Source: Nereida sp. MMG025 (lineage in GTDB: Bacteria > Pseudomonadota > Alphaproteobacteria > Rhodobacterales > Rhodobacteraceae). From it: a stretch of 64,000 nt of DNA. The translations under genes were made by a program, and so were the position numbers. The stretch is taken from NCBI RefSeq assembly GCF_021654165.1, contig NZ_JAKFZN010000002.1:239001-303000 (forward strand), given 5' to 3'. Every line of letters starts with the position of its first letter. Within the stretch, counting starts at the first letter, position 1. The notes under the pieces were generated by a model. The model had not been told where the DNA came from. It was given only the letters and a program-made list of their open reading frames with translations, and ran no database searches. Of this stretch, positions 7,271 to 15,329 are shown in pieces.

Positions 7271-10200
7271 ATGCCTGACGCTGGTCCCACCCACCCCAAG
7301 CGACGCTTGGACGGCGATGGCTTCACACCCAACGCCAAGACAGATTATGTCGAACTGGGCGTGACGACCTGCTTTTCGTTTCTGCATGGCGCATCCGATG
7401 CTGTTGATCTGGTGCACACCGCATGGGATCAGGGGCATCATGCCATAGGTGTGGCCGACCTGAACACAATGGCAGGTGTCGTGCGCATTCATGCCGAAGC
7501 GATCAAGGCACACATGCGGCCCATCATTGGGTGTCGCATCACCCTTGTGACGGGCGAGGCATTTCTGGCCTACCCCCGTGACCGCGCGGCCTATGGGCGG
7601 CTGTGTCAGCTACTGTCGAAAGGCAAAACGCAAAAGCTGGATGGCAGCTGGCAGGACAAAGGCGCCTGTGATCTGAACCTTGATGATCTGGTGCAATATG
7701 CAGAAGGGGTGCAACTGATTGCGATCCCTTCGGATAATCTGGATCATTTCGAAGCATATCTACCGCGTTTGAAGCGCGCCCTGCCGACGCTCAAACATAT
7801 TGCGGCCAGCTACCTCTACCGCGGCGATGACCGTGCCCGCATCAATCGCCTGGACCAGATGGCACACGCCAATAACCTCTCCATTTTGGCAACCAACGAT
7901 GTGCAGTATCACGCGCCCGACCGTCGCCCGCTTCAGGACGTTTTGACCTGTATCAGACACAAAACCACCATCGACAACGCAGGCTACCTACTGGCCGCCA
8001 ATGCCGAGCGACACTTGAAATCTCCGCAAGAGATGGCGCGCCTTTTTGCCGATTGGCCCCACGCAATCCGCGCCACCCGCGAGGTCGCTGATGCATGCAA
8101 TTTTGACCTGCGTGAGTTGGCATATGTCTACCCGCGCGAGGTTGTGCCTGAGGGCATAACCCCAATGGCCTATTTGCGTGAACTGACGTGGGAGGGCGCT
8201 GCAAAATACTATCCCGACGGGATCCCGCCCAAGACGCTGCAAACCCTGAACAAGGAACTGGCGTTGATCGAAAAGCTGGACCTGCCCCAGTACTTCCTGA
8301 CGATCCATGACATCATCCGCTTTGCCCGTGAGGAGTGCAACCCGCCCATCCTGTGCCAAGGGCGCGGATCGGCGGCCAACTCGGCAGTGTGCTATGTACT
8401 TGGGATCACGGCCGTGGACCCTTCCAAAAACGATCTGCTGTTTGAACGGTTCATAAGCGAAGAACGCAAGGAACCACCAGACATCGACGTAGATTTCGAA
8501 CACGAACGCCGTGAAGAAGTGATCCAGCACATCTACCGTAAATACGGACGGCACCGCGCAGGACTATGCGCAACCGTCATCCATTACCGCCCGCGCATGG
8601 CGATCCGTGAGGTGGGTAAGGTGATGGGTCTGTCCGAGGATATCACCTCGGCCTTAGCCAAAACAGTCTGGGGGCAATGGGGCCGCGAGATGGGGCTGGA
8701 ACAAGCGCGTGAGGCTGGACTGGATACGAACGACCGCCATCTCATGCGCACCATCAAGCTGGCCGAACAACTGATCGGCATGCCCCGTCATCTGGGCCAG
8801 CATGTCGGCGGGTTCATCCTGACCGAAGACGCGCTGACCACAACGGTACCCATTGGCCACGGCGCCATGGCAGACCGCAGCTTCATCGAATGGGACAAGG
8901 ACGATATCGAAGAGCTGCGCATCCTGAAGGTGGATGTGCTCGCGCTTGGGATGTTGACGTGCATCCGCAAAGCCTTTGATCTGATCGAAGGGCACCACGG
9001 GCAACGCTTTGATCTGGCCAGCGTGCCGCAAGATGACCCCGAGACCTATGCGATGCTACGAAAAGGCGACAGCCTTGGGACATTTCAGGTCGAAAGCCGC
9101 GCGCAGATGAACATGCTGCCGCGCCTGCGTCCGCGGGCGTTTTATGATCTGGTCATTCAGGTCGCCATTGTGCGGCCAGGCCCTATTCAGGGTGATATGG
9201 TGCATCCGTTTTTGCGACGCAGGCAAGGTCTGGAAGAGGAGGTCTATCCGACTCCTGGCCCCGAACATGACCAAGACGAGTTGAAAAACATTCTGGGCCG
9301 CACCCTTGGCGTGCCGATCTTTCAAGAGCAAGCGATGAAAATCGCCATGGTCGCCGCCGAGTTTTCACCAGCCGAGGCCAACAAGTTGCGCAAGGCGATG
9401 GCGACCTTTCGCTCCAAGGGGTTGGTGAGCGAGCATAAACAAAAGATGGTCGAGCGTATGGTGCGCCGCGGCTATGAGCCCGAATTCGCCGCGCGGTGTT
9501 TCAGCCAGATCGAAGGCTTTGGCGAATACGGATTTCCCGAAAGCCATGCCGCCAGTTTTGCGCTGCTGGTCTATATTTCCAGCTGGATCAAATGCCACTA
9601 CCCCGATGTGTTCTGCGCCGCTTTGCTGAACTCACAACCCATGGGGTTTTATGCCCCCGCCCAGATTGTGCGCGATGCGCGCGAACACGGCGTCACGGTG
9701 CGGCCTGCGGATGTGAATTTCTCGGACTGGGACAACACGCTTGAACCGCTCGACGATGGTACGTTCGCTGTGCGTCTGGGGCTGCGGCAAGTTGATGGTA
9801 TGGGTGAGGCCGCGGCCCACCGTGTGACGGATGCACGCGATATGCCGTTTCATGATCTGGAGGATCTCAAACTGCGTGCCCGTCTGGATGCAGGCAGCAT
9901 CAAAAAGCTGGCCGCCGCAGATGCGTTCCGCTCTATGGGGCTGGATCGGCGTGCAGCACTTTGGCAATCCAAGGCCATCAAGGACGCGCCTGATCTACCC
10001 CTGTTCCAAGACACCCGCGACGAGGGCGAGGATACACCTGTGCAGCTGCCGGTGATGCCACGCTGCGAGCATGTGGTGGCTGATTACCAGACGCTGCGCC
10101 TGTCGCTCAAGGCACACCCGCTGTCATTTATGCGCAAGAGCATGACCAAACAGGGATTTTCCAACACGCTGGATTTGCAAAATATGCGCAATGGGACACA

Positions 10201-10573
10201 CCTCAAAATGGCAGGGATTGTGCTGATCCGTCAGAAACCTGGCAGCGCCAAGGGTGTATGTTTCATCACGCTTGAGGATGAATTCGGCGTAGCCAATGTG
10301 GTGGTCTGGCCCAAGATGGTCGAGCAATTCCGCAAGGTGGTGATGCAAGCCCGCCTGCTGCAAGTGACGGGTTATGTGCAACGCGACCATAATGTGATCC
10401 ACGTTGTTGCCACGCAGCTTGTGGATCGCACCGATGCGCTGGACCGCCTGAGCCAAGATCCGATGCAAGTGCCTCTTGCCCGCGCCGATGAGGTCGTTAA
10501 ACCGATCGTAGGGGATAGCCGGCGTCACCCTCGCAACGTGCGCGTCATCCCCAAAAGCCGCGACTTTCACTAA
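7271..10573 (+). CDS. dnaE2: Error-prone DNA polymerase III alpha subunit DnaE2
   Basis: An 1100-residue C-family polymerase of the DnaE2 (ImuC) type, the catalytic subunit of the ImuA-ImuB-DnaE2 mutasome that bypasses lesions and causes SOS mutagenesis. The N-terminal PHP domain begins YVELGVTTCFSFLHGAS (about residue 26 on) with HAIGVADLNTMAG. The polymerase active-site aspartates lie in KEPPDIDVDFEHERREEV (about 400-417), and an OB-fold region (GVCFITLEDEFGVANVVVWP) is near the C-terminus. Length fits DnaE2 rather than the replicative DnaE1. Start at ATG 7271 leaves a 25-residue leader before the conserved domain, ending just after the palindrome pair. It is third in the LexA-controlled cassette. 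Confidence 0.95.
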   Translation: MPDAGPTHPKRRLDGDGFTPNAKTDYVELGVTTCFSFLHGASDAVDLVHTAWDQGHHAIGVADLNTMAGVVRIHAEAIKAHMRPIIGCRITLVTGEAFLAYPRDRAAYGRLCQLLSKGKTQKLDGSWQDKGACDLNLDDLVQYAEGVQLIAIPSDNLDHFEAYLPRLKRALPTLKHIAASYLYRGDDRARINRLDQMAHANNLSILATNDVQYHAPDRRPLQDVLTCIRHKTTIDNAGYLLAANAERHLKSPQEMARLFADWPHAIRATREVADACNFDLRELAYVYPREVVPEGITPMAYLRELTWEGAAKYYPDGIPPKTLQTLNKELALIEKLDLPQYFLTIHDIIRFAREECNPPILCQGRGSAANSAVCYVLGITAVDPSKNDLLFERFISEERKEPPDIDVDFEHERREEVIQHIYRKYGRHRAGLCATVIHYRPRMAIREVGKVMGLSEDITSALAKTVWGQWGREMGLEQAREAGLDTNDRHLMRTIKLAEQLIGMPRHLGQHVGGFILTEDALTTTVPIGHGAMADRSFIEWDKDDIEELRILKVDVLALGMLTCIRKAFDLIEGHHGQRFDLASVPQDDPETYAMLRKGDSLGTFQVESRAQMNMLPRLRPRAFYDLVIQVAIVRPGPIQGDMVHPFLRRRQGLEEEVYPTPGPEHDQDELKNILGRTLGVPIFQEQAMKIAMVAAEFSPAEANKLRKAMATFRSKGLVSEHKQKMVERMVRRGYEPEFAARCFSQIEGFGEYGFPESHAASFALLVYISSWIKCHYPDVFCAALLNSQPMGFYAPAQIVRDAREHGVTVRPADVNFSDWDNTLEPLDDGTFAVRLGLRQVDGMGEAAAHRVTDARDMPFHDLEDLKLRARLDAGSIKKLAAADAFRSMGLDRRAALWQSKAIKDAPDLPLFQDTRDEGEDTPVQLPVMPRCEHVVADYQTLRLSLKAHPLSFMRKSMTKQGFSNTLDLQNMRNGTHLKMAGIVLIRQKPGSAKGVCFITLEDEFGVANVVVWPKMVEQFRKVVMQARLLQVTGYVQRDHNVIHVVATQLVDRTDALDRLSQDPMQVPLARADEVVKPIVGDSRRHPRNVRVIPKSRDFH

Positions 10574-10631
10574 CTTGCCCCAATCGCGCAAACCGCCTAT
10601 GCCCTTTTTGACACCGCAAAGAGGCTGACAC

Positions 10632-11246
10632 GTGACAAATACGCTTTACCAAAACGACCTGCCCGATGATCTGGATCTTGGTCCGATCGTGGCCATTGAT
10701 TGTGAGACCATGGGGCTGAACCCCCACCGCGACCGCCTCTGCGTGATCCAGATGTCGGGCGGCGATGGCAACGCCCATCTGGTGCAGGTGGAAAAAGGCC
10801 AGACCGAGGCCCCCAACCTGTGCCGTATGCTGGAAGACCCCAACGTTCTCAAACTCTTTCACTACGGTCGCTTTGACATTGCTGCGATGTATCACGCCTT
10901 TGGCGCGCTGACGGCCCCTGTCTATTGCACCAAGATCGCCAGCCGTTTGATCCGCACCTACACAGATCGCCACGGCCTGAAAAACCTGCTGCAGGAATTG
11001 CTGCAGGTCGATATCTCGAAACAACAACAAAGTAGCGATTGGGGCGCGCCTACGCTGACCGATGCACAGCTTGACTACGCGGCCAGCGATGTTCTTTATC
11101 TGCACCGCCTGCGCGAAGAGTTGAACATCAGGCTGGAGCGCGAAGACCGCATGGACACAGCGCAGGCCTGTTTCGATTTCCTGCCCACACGTGCCAAACT
11201 TGATCTGGCGGGCTGGCCAGATACCGACATCTTTGCCCATTCCTAA
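10632..11246 (+). CDS. rnd: Ribonuclease D, short form
   Basis: A 204-residue 3'-5' exoribonuclease with only the DEDDy catalytic domain. Exo I is AIDCETMGL (about residues 23-31), Exo II is HYGRFDIAAMY with the catalytic Asp, and Exo III is LDYAASDVLYLHRL with the Tyr and Asp of the y-type. RNase D trims tRNA 3' ends and other stable RNAs. The E. coli enzyme is longer because it carries HRDC domains, which are absent here, as is usual for the short alphaproteobacterial form. The start is GTG 10632 within GACACGTGACAAAT; no ATG is available upstream. It is followed 9 bases later by kdsD and may be cotranscribed. Confidence 0.92.
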   Translation: MTNTLYQNDLPDDLDLGPIVAIDCETMGLNPHRDRLCVIQMSGGDGNAHLVQVEKGQTEAPNLCRMLEDPNVLKLFHYGRFDIAAMYHAFGALTAPVYCTKIASRLIRTYTDRHGLKNLLQELLQVDISKQQQSSDWGAPTLTDAQLDYAASDVLYLHRLREELNIRLEREDRMDTAQACFDFLPTRAKLDLAGWPDTDIFAHS

Positions 11247-11255
11247 GGACACATA

Positions 11256-12215
11256 ATGACCGATTTCAAAGTGATGGGTCAGGACGTGATCCGTGAAGAA
11301 GCCAATGCGCTGGACACGCTGGCAGATCACCTTGGCGACAGCTTTGCCGACGCGGTCAACCTGCTGCTGGAAACGAAAGGTCGTGTGATTTTATGCGGCA
11401 TGGGCAAATCGGGGCATATCGCGCGCAAGATCGCCGCGACCTTTGCAAGCACGGGCACGCCCGCGCAATTCGTGCATCCCGCCGAAGCCAGCCACGGTGA
11501 TCTGGGTATGATGGCGCAGGGCGATGTTGTTTTGCTGCTGTCCAACTCGGGCGAAACGCCAGAACTGGCTGATGTCATTGCCTATACCCGTCGCTTCCAA
11601 ATCCCCCTGATTGGGGTGGCCAGCCGCGCGGATAGCACACTGCTCAAACAATCTGATGTGGCTTTGGTCCTTCCAAAATTGGGGGAAGCCTGCGGCACCG
11701 GGGTTGTGCCCACCACATCAACCACAATGACCCTGGCGCTTGGCGATGCGCTGGCCATCGTCTTGATGAAACACCGCCAGTTCACGCCCGCCAACTTCCG
11801 CGATTTCCACCCTGGCGGGAAACTGGGCGCACAATTGTCGAAAGTATCCGACTTGATGCACCACGGCGACGCGATCCCGTTGACGGAATTCAATACCCCG
11901 ATGAGCGATACCTTGCTGACCATCAGCCAAAAGGGGTTCGGTGTGGTTGGCGTGACGGATACGGATGGCTACCTTGTTGGCATTGTCACCGATGGGGATT
12001 TGCGCCGTCACATGGACGGCCTGCTGGATTTAACGGCAGGGGATGTGATGACCAAAGCGCCCAAAACAATAGAACCCGACGCACTGGCCGAGGAGGCCGT
12101 AAGCCAGATGAATGACCGCAAAATCACCTGTTTGTTTGTTGTGGATGAAGCCCGCGACAAAACACCGATGGGCATCTTGCACATTCATGACTGTCTGCGG
12201 GCGGGTCTGGGTTAA
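11256..12215 (+). CDS. kdsD: D-arabinose 5-phosphate isomerase (KpsF/KdsD)
   Basis: A 319-residue sugar isomerase that converts ribulose 5-phosphate to arabinose 5-phosphate, the first committed step of Kdo synthesis for lipopolysaccharide or capsule. The N-terminal SIS domain holds GMGKSGHIARKIAATFASTG and LLSNSGETPEL; two CBS domains fill the C-terminal third (about 205-319), with VVGVTDTDGYLVGIVTDGDL and ITCLFVVDE. It heads a block of envelope genes (lptC starts one base after its TAA stop). A second Kdo gene, kdsB, lies at 21.6 kb. KdsD and KpsF cannot be separated by sequence alone, but the lpt neighbours favour a lipopolysaccharide role. Confidence 0.95.
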   Translation: MTDFKVMGQDVIREEANALDTLADHLGDSFADAVNLLLETKGRVILCGMGKSGHIARKIAATFASTGTPAQFVHPAEASHGDLGMMAQGDVVLLLSNSGETPELADVIAYTRRFQIPLIGVASRADSTLLKQSDVALVLPKLGEACGTGVVPTTSTTMTLALGDALAIVLMKHRQFTPANFRDFHPGGKLGAQLSKVSDLMHHGDAIPLTEFNTPMSDTLLTISQKGFGVVGVTDTDGYLVGIVTDGDLRRHMDGLLDLTAGDVMTKAPKTIEPDALAEEAVSQMNDRKITCLFVVDEARDKTPMGILHIHDCLRAGLG

Positions 12216-12216
12216 A

Positions 12217-12813
12217 GTGGCCACCTACGACAATAGCTATTCAAGACTTGTCGCTTGGATGAAAATCATCCTGCCTGTTTTCGCGATTGCCCTGCTATCG
12301 CTGCTCTTTCTTTTGGCAAAACCGTCTGAGCCGATCAGCAATGTGCCATTCACGGACGTTGATGTAGACAGCATCGTTGCGGATCAGCGCATCTCGTCTC
12401 CGTCTTTTGCGGGGCTGGCAGAAGACGGAACCTCTATTCGTATTGAGGCCGCAGACGCCAAACCCGACACAAACATGAACGGGGCGTTGACCGCACGCGA
12501 TCTGACCGCGCGTATCGATTTGATCGGGGGCACGTCTATCGAAATGGAAGCGGCCATAGGCCAGATAAATAGCACAGAAAATACTGCGCTGTTTGGTGGT
12601 GGCGTGATCGTCGAGACAACCAGCGGCATGCGTCTGACCACTCTAACGCTTATCGCGGGATTGGACAGCGGCTTTGTCGAAACCCAAGGGGCCGTCGAGG
12701 GGACCAGCCCGATGGGTACGGTGAACGCAGGAAAAATGCGACTGGAGCGCGCGTCCAACGGGACACATCTTCTGGTTTTTCAAGATGGCGTTCGCCTGAT
12801 ATACCAACCATAG
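12217..12813 (+). CDS. lptC: LPS export ABC transporter periplasmic protein LptC
   Basis: A 198-residue bitopic membrane protein that passes lipopolysaccharide from LptB2FG to LptA. The N-terminus has one transmembrane helix (IILPVFAIALLSLLFLLA, about residues 17-34), followed by a periplasmic beta-jellyroll with alternating hydrophobic strands. The start is GTG 12217, one base after the kdsD stop, giving the typical MATYDNSYSRLVAW start; a longer reading frame running back into kdsD is not credible. Its position before lptA and lptB is the conserved order. Sequence conservation of LptC is low, so position and topology carry most of the assignment. Confidence 0.88.
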   Translation: MATYDNSYSRLVAWMKIILPVFAIALLSLLFLLAKPSEPISNVPFTDVDVDSIVADQRISSPSFAGLAEDGTSIRIEAADAKPDTNMNGALTARDLTARIDLIGGTSIEMEAAIGQINSTENTALFGGGVIVETTSGMRLTTLTLIAGLDSGFVETQGAVEGTSPMGTVNAGKMRLERASNGTHLLVFQDGVRLIYQP

Positions 12814-12832
12814 TTTTGGGGATTCTTTTGTT

Positions 12833-13312
12833 TTGAAACGTTTTGCTGCCATCTTGTCTGCCGCGCTTTTGTTCGCGCATCCGTCCTTCGCCCAACAAGT
12901 CGCGTTTGGAGGTATTGCAAATGATCCATCCGCACCTGTCGAAGTGACGGCCGACCAGCTGAGCGTTGACCAAAACAATGGGTCAGCGATTTTTGAAGGC
13001 AACGTTATCATTGGTCAGGGTGCCTTTCGGCTGAGCGCGGGGCGCGTCGTGGTGATCTATGCCGCTGGCAGCCAGAAAATCGACCGGATGGAAGCAACGG
13101 GCGGTGTCACACTTGTCAACGGCGGAGAAGCAGCCGAAGCGGACCGCGCGGATTATTCGATTACAAACAATTCGATCACCCTGCGCGGCAATGTTTTGGT
13201 AACGCAGGGCCAGAATGCACTGACGTCGGATTCGATGGTGCTGAACCTCGCAACCGGAACGGCCCAAATGGATGGGCGCGTCAAAACCCTGTTGAACACG
13301 GGACAGAATTGA
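12833..13312 (+). CDS. lptA: LPS transport periplasmic protein LptA
   Basis: A 159-residue OstA/LptA-domain protein that forms the periplasmic bridge for lipopolysaccharide. It has a signal peptide (MKRFAAILSAALLFAHPSFA, cleavage after about residue 20) and beta-jellyroll strands such as VEVTADQLSVDQNNGSAIF and GNVLVTQGQNALTSDSMVL. The start is TTG at 12833; the signal peptide begins exactly there, and no ATG precedes it in frame. A GGGGA lies about ten bases upstream. The TGA stop overlaps the lptB ATG by one base (TGATG), indicating translational coupling. Confidence 0.92.
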   Translation: MKRFAAILSAALLFAHPSFAQQVAFGGIANDPSAPVEVTADQLSVDQNNGSAIFEGNVIIGQGAFRLSAGRVVVIYAAGSQKIDRMEATGGVTLVNGGEAAEADRADYSITNNSITLRGNVLVTQGQNALTSDSMVLNLATGTAQMDGRVKTLLNTGQN

Positions 13313-14067
13313 TGCCTTTGGATCTACAAGTGACCGAAGGAAGCGCGGGACTACAAATCAAGAACCTGCGCAAAAGCTACCGTAAAAAGGTGGTCATCCG
13401 TGATCTGACAATGGAATTAGGCCGTGGCGAGGTTGTCGCCCTTCTGGGCCCGAACGGGTGTGGCAAATCCACCTGTTTTTATTCCATTGCGGGCCTTGTG
13501 ACACCCGAAGGTGGCCAGGTCATGATTGACGGACGCGAGGTGACCAACCTTCCGATGTATCGTCGCGCCAAACTGGGCATAGGCTATCTGCCCCAAGAGA
13601 TGTCAATTTTTCGTGGTATGAGCGTTGAGGACAATATCTCTGCCATCTTGGAAATTTCCGAACCAGATCGCCATAAACGGCGCGAACGGCTAGAAGAGCT
13701 GTTGTCTGAATTCTCGATCGAGCACTTACGCCGCGCCTCTGCATTGGCGCTGTCGGGCGGCGAACGGCGCCGCGCCGAGATTGCACGGTGCCTGGCTGCA
13801 GACCCGAAATACGTTTTGCTGGACGAACCTTTTGCAGGCGTTGATCCCATCGCAGTTGGCGAAATCCGCAGCCTTGTTGCTGACCTCAAAACACGCGGCA
13901 TTGGGGTTCTGATCACCGATCACAACGTGCGCGAGACGCTTGAAATCGTTGATCGTGCCTACATCATGCATGACGGTAAAATCTTGATGAGCGGGACAGC
14001 CGAAGACGTCGTAAATGATGAAAATGTGCGCCGCGTCTATTTGGGCCAAAACTTCCGAATTTCGTAG
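13312..14067 (+). CDS. lptB: LPS export ABC transporter ATP-binding protein LptB
   Basis: A 251-residue ABC ATPase that powers extraction of lipopolysaccharide from the inner membrane with LptFG. Walker A is GPNGCGKST (residues 46-54), the signature motif LSGGERRRAEIARCL, Walker B YVLLDEPFAGVD, and the switch histidine is in ITDHNVRETL. These match LptB closely. ATG 13312 is chosen because it overlaps the lptA stop by one base; a TTG one codon earlier is possible. LptF and LptG are not in the window, as is common because they are usually encoded elsewhere. Confidence 0.97.
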   Translation: MPLDLQVTEGSAGLQIKNLRKSYRKKVVIRDLTMELGRGEVVALLGPNGCGKSTCFYSIAGLVTPEGGQVMIDGREVTNLPMYRRAKLGIGYLPQEMSIFRGMSVEDNISAILEISEPDRHKRRERLEELLSEFSIEHLRRASALALSGGERRRAEIARCLAADPKYVLLDEPFAGVDPIAVGEIRSLVADLKTRGIGVLITDHNVRETLEIVDRAYIMHDGKILMSGTAEDVVNDENVRRVYLGQNFRIS

Positions 14068-14208
14068 CGCGACGTTGAAATGGGTTGACAGTTGGCCCTT
14101 GTCTGACGCCAACTGATATCGATGACAGCGTTACTCACCACTACGAGACGACAGTATTCGATGGCGACACAACGCTGCCTATCGCCCTCACCCTAGCAGG
14201 TTGAACAC

Positions 14209-14228
14209 AAACGTCCTTTGGGGCGTTT
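14209..14228 (+). other. Small hairpin in the lptB-hpf gap
   Basis: AAACGTCC (14209-14216) pairs with GGGCGTTT (14221-14228) through eight pairs, including one G-U, around a 4-base loop. It is 34 bases upstream of hpf. It may be a weak terminator for the lpt block or part of the hpf leader. The only T-run overlaps the stem. The rest of the 194-base gap shows no gene; rpoN, which separates lptB and hpf in many proteobacteria, is absent. Confidence 0.3.
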
Positions 14229-14261
14229 TACGATCTGCTGCGACTCATTTTTGGAGGACAT

Positions 14262-14831
14262 ATGCGCTATCAAATCTCAGGCAAACAAATTGACATCGGT
14301 GATGCTTTGCAAACCCACGTAAAGCAGGAACTCAATGGAATTGTTCAGAAATATGCGGAACGACCGACCGATGCGAATGTGGTATTTTCAAAAGATGCCC
14401 ATGAATTTGTCTGCGAAGCGACAGTTCATCTGTCGACGGGTTTGACAGCGCAAGCCAGCGCACATGCGACGGAAATCTATGCTGCTTTTGACGGATGCGG
14501 CGAAAAGATGGAAAAGCAATTGAGGCGCTACAAACGGCGGTTGAAAGATCATCACAACGCTCGTCGTGAACCTGTTGAACAATTCGGTGCTTCCTCGTAT
14601 ATCCTCGCCGCAAGCGAGGGAAATGACGACGCAGAGCCAGAAACGCTCCAGCCTATGATCATTGCCGAAACAGAGACCAAAGTTGCGTCTTTGTCAGTTG
14701 GTGAAGCGGTCATGCAGATGGAGCTGTCTGGTGCGCCAGTTGTTGTTTTTCAAAACGAAAAGAATGCGGCCCTGAATGTGGTGTATCGCCGGGATGACGG
14801 CAACATCGGATGGATCGAGCCCAAAACATAA
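14262..14831 (+). CDS. hpf: Ribosome hibernation-promoting factor, long form
   Basis: A 189-residue long-form HPF. The N-terminal ribosome-binding domain (about 1-100; MRYQISGKQIDIGDALQTHV, then a basic helix EKQLRRYKRRLKDHH) sits in the decoding centre. The C-terminal domain (about 130-189; SLSVGEAVMQMELSGAPVVV) dimerises ribosomes into inactive 100S particles in stationary phase or stress. It has a strong ribosome site, GGAGG, just before ATG 14262. The following gene is ptsN, a conserved pairing in proteobacteria. Confidence 0.95.
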   Translation: MRYQISGKQIDIGDALQTHVKQELNGIVQKYAERPTDANVVFSKDAHEFVCEATVHLSTGLTAQASAHATEIYAAFDGCGEKMEKQLRRYKRRLKDHHNARREPVEQFGASSYILAASEGNDDAEPETLQPMIIAETETKVASLSVGEAVMQMELSGAPVVVFQNEKNAALNVVYRRDDGNIGWIEPKT

Positions 14832-14863
14832 GGACGCTGGCGGTTTCCGTCGGCATACACGCG

Positions 14864-15328
14864 ATGGACCTTTCAACTATCCTCAAGCCGGAAGCCGTTA
14901 AGGTCGTCTCTGCGATTAGCAGCAAGAAACGCCTGTTCCATGATCTGGGTGATATCGCAGAGTCCTGTTATAACCTTTCGGCATCCAAACTTGTGGATGC
15001 CCTACAAGATCGTGAAGCGCTTGGACCGACTGGTGTGGGGGGCGGCGTCGCCCTTCCCCACGCCCGCCTTGATAACATCGAAGATGTTTTGGGTGTTTTT
15101 GTGAAATTGGAAAAGCCGATCGACTTCAGTTCGGTCGATCGCCAGCCTGTCGATCTGGTCTTTGCGCTATTTGCGCCACAAGATAGTGGCGTATCTCATC
15201 TCAAGGCGCTTGCCCTTGTGTCACGCACGCTGCGCGAACCATCCATTTGTGCAAAACTACGCGCAAATGCAGATGCGTCCACGCTACACGCAATTCTGAC
15301 ATCCAGCCAGAACAGCCAAGCTGCCTAA
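14864..15328 (+). CDS. ptsN: Nitrogen-type PTS enzyme IIA (EIIA-Ntr)
   Basis: A 154-residue PTS EIIA domain of the nitrogen-related phosphotransferase system, which regulates potassium uptake, nitrogen and envelope functions rather than transporting sugar. The phosphorylated histidine is His66 in GGGVALPHARLD. I start at ATG 14864 (MDLSTILKPEAV), the usual family start. The gene begins 32 bases after the hpf stop, so the two are probably cotranscribed. Confidence 0.95.
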   Translation: MDLSTILKPEAVKVVSAISSKKRLFHDLGDIAESCYNLSASKLVDALQDREALGPTGVGGGVALPHARLDNIEDVLGVFVKLEKPIDFSSVDRQPVDLVFALFAPQDSGVSHLKALALVSRTLREPSICAKLRANADASTLHAILTSSQNSQAA

Positions 15329-15329
15329 G

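Noticed and set aside
10545-11330. 261-codon minus-strand frame opposite rnd
   Set aside because: RNase D motifs on the plus strand are unambiguous; the opposite frame is a shadow.
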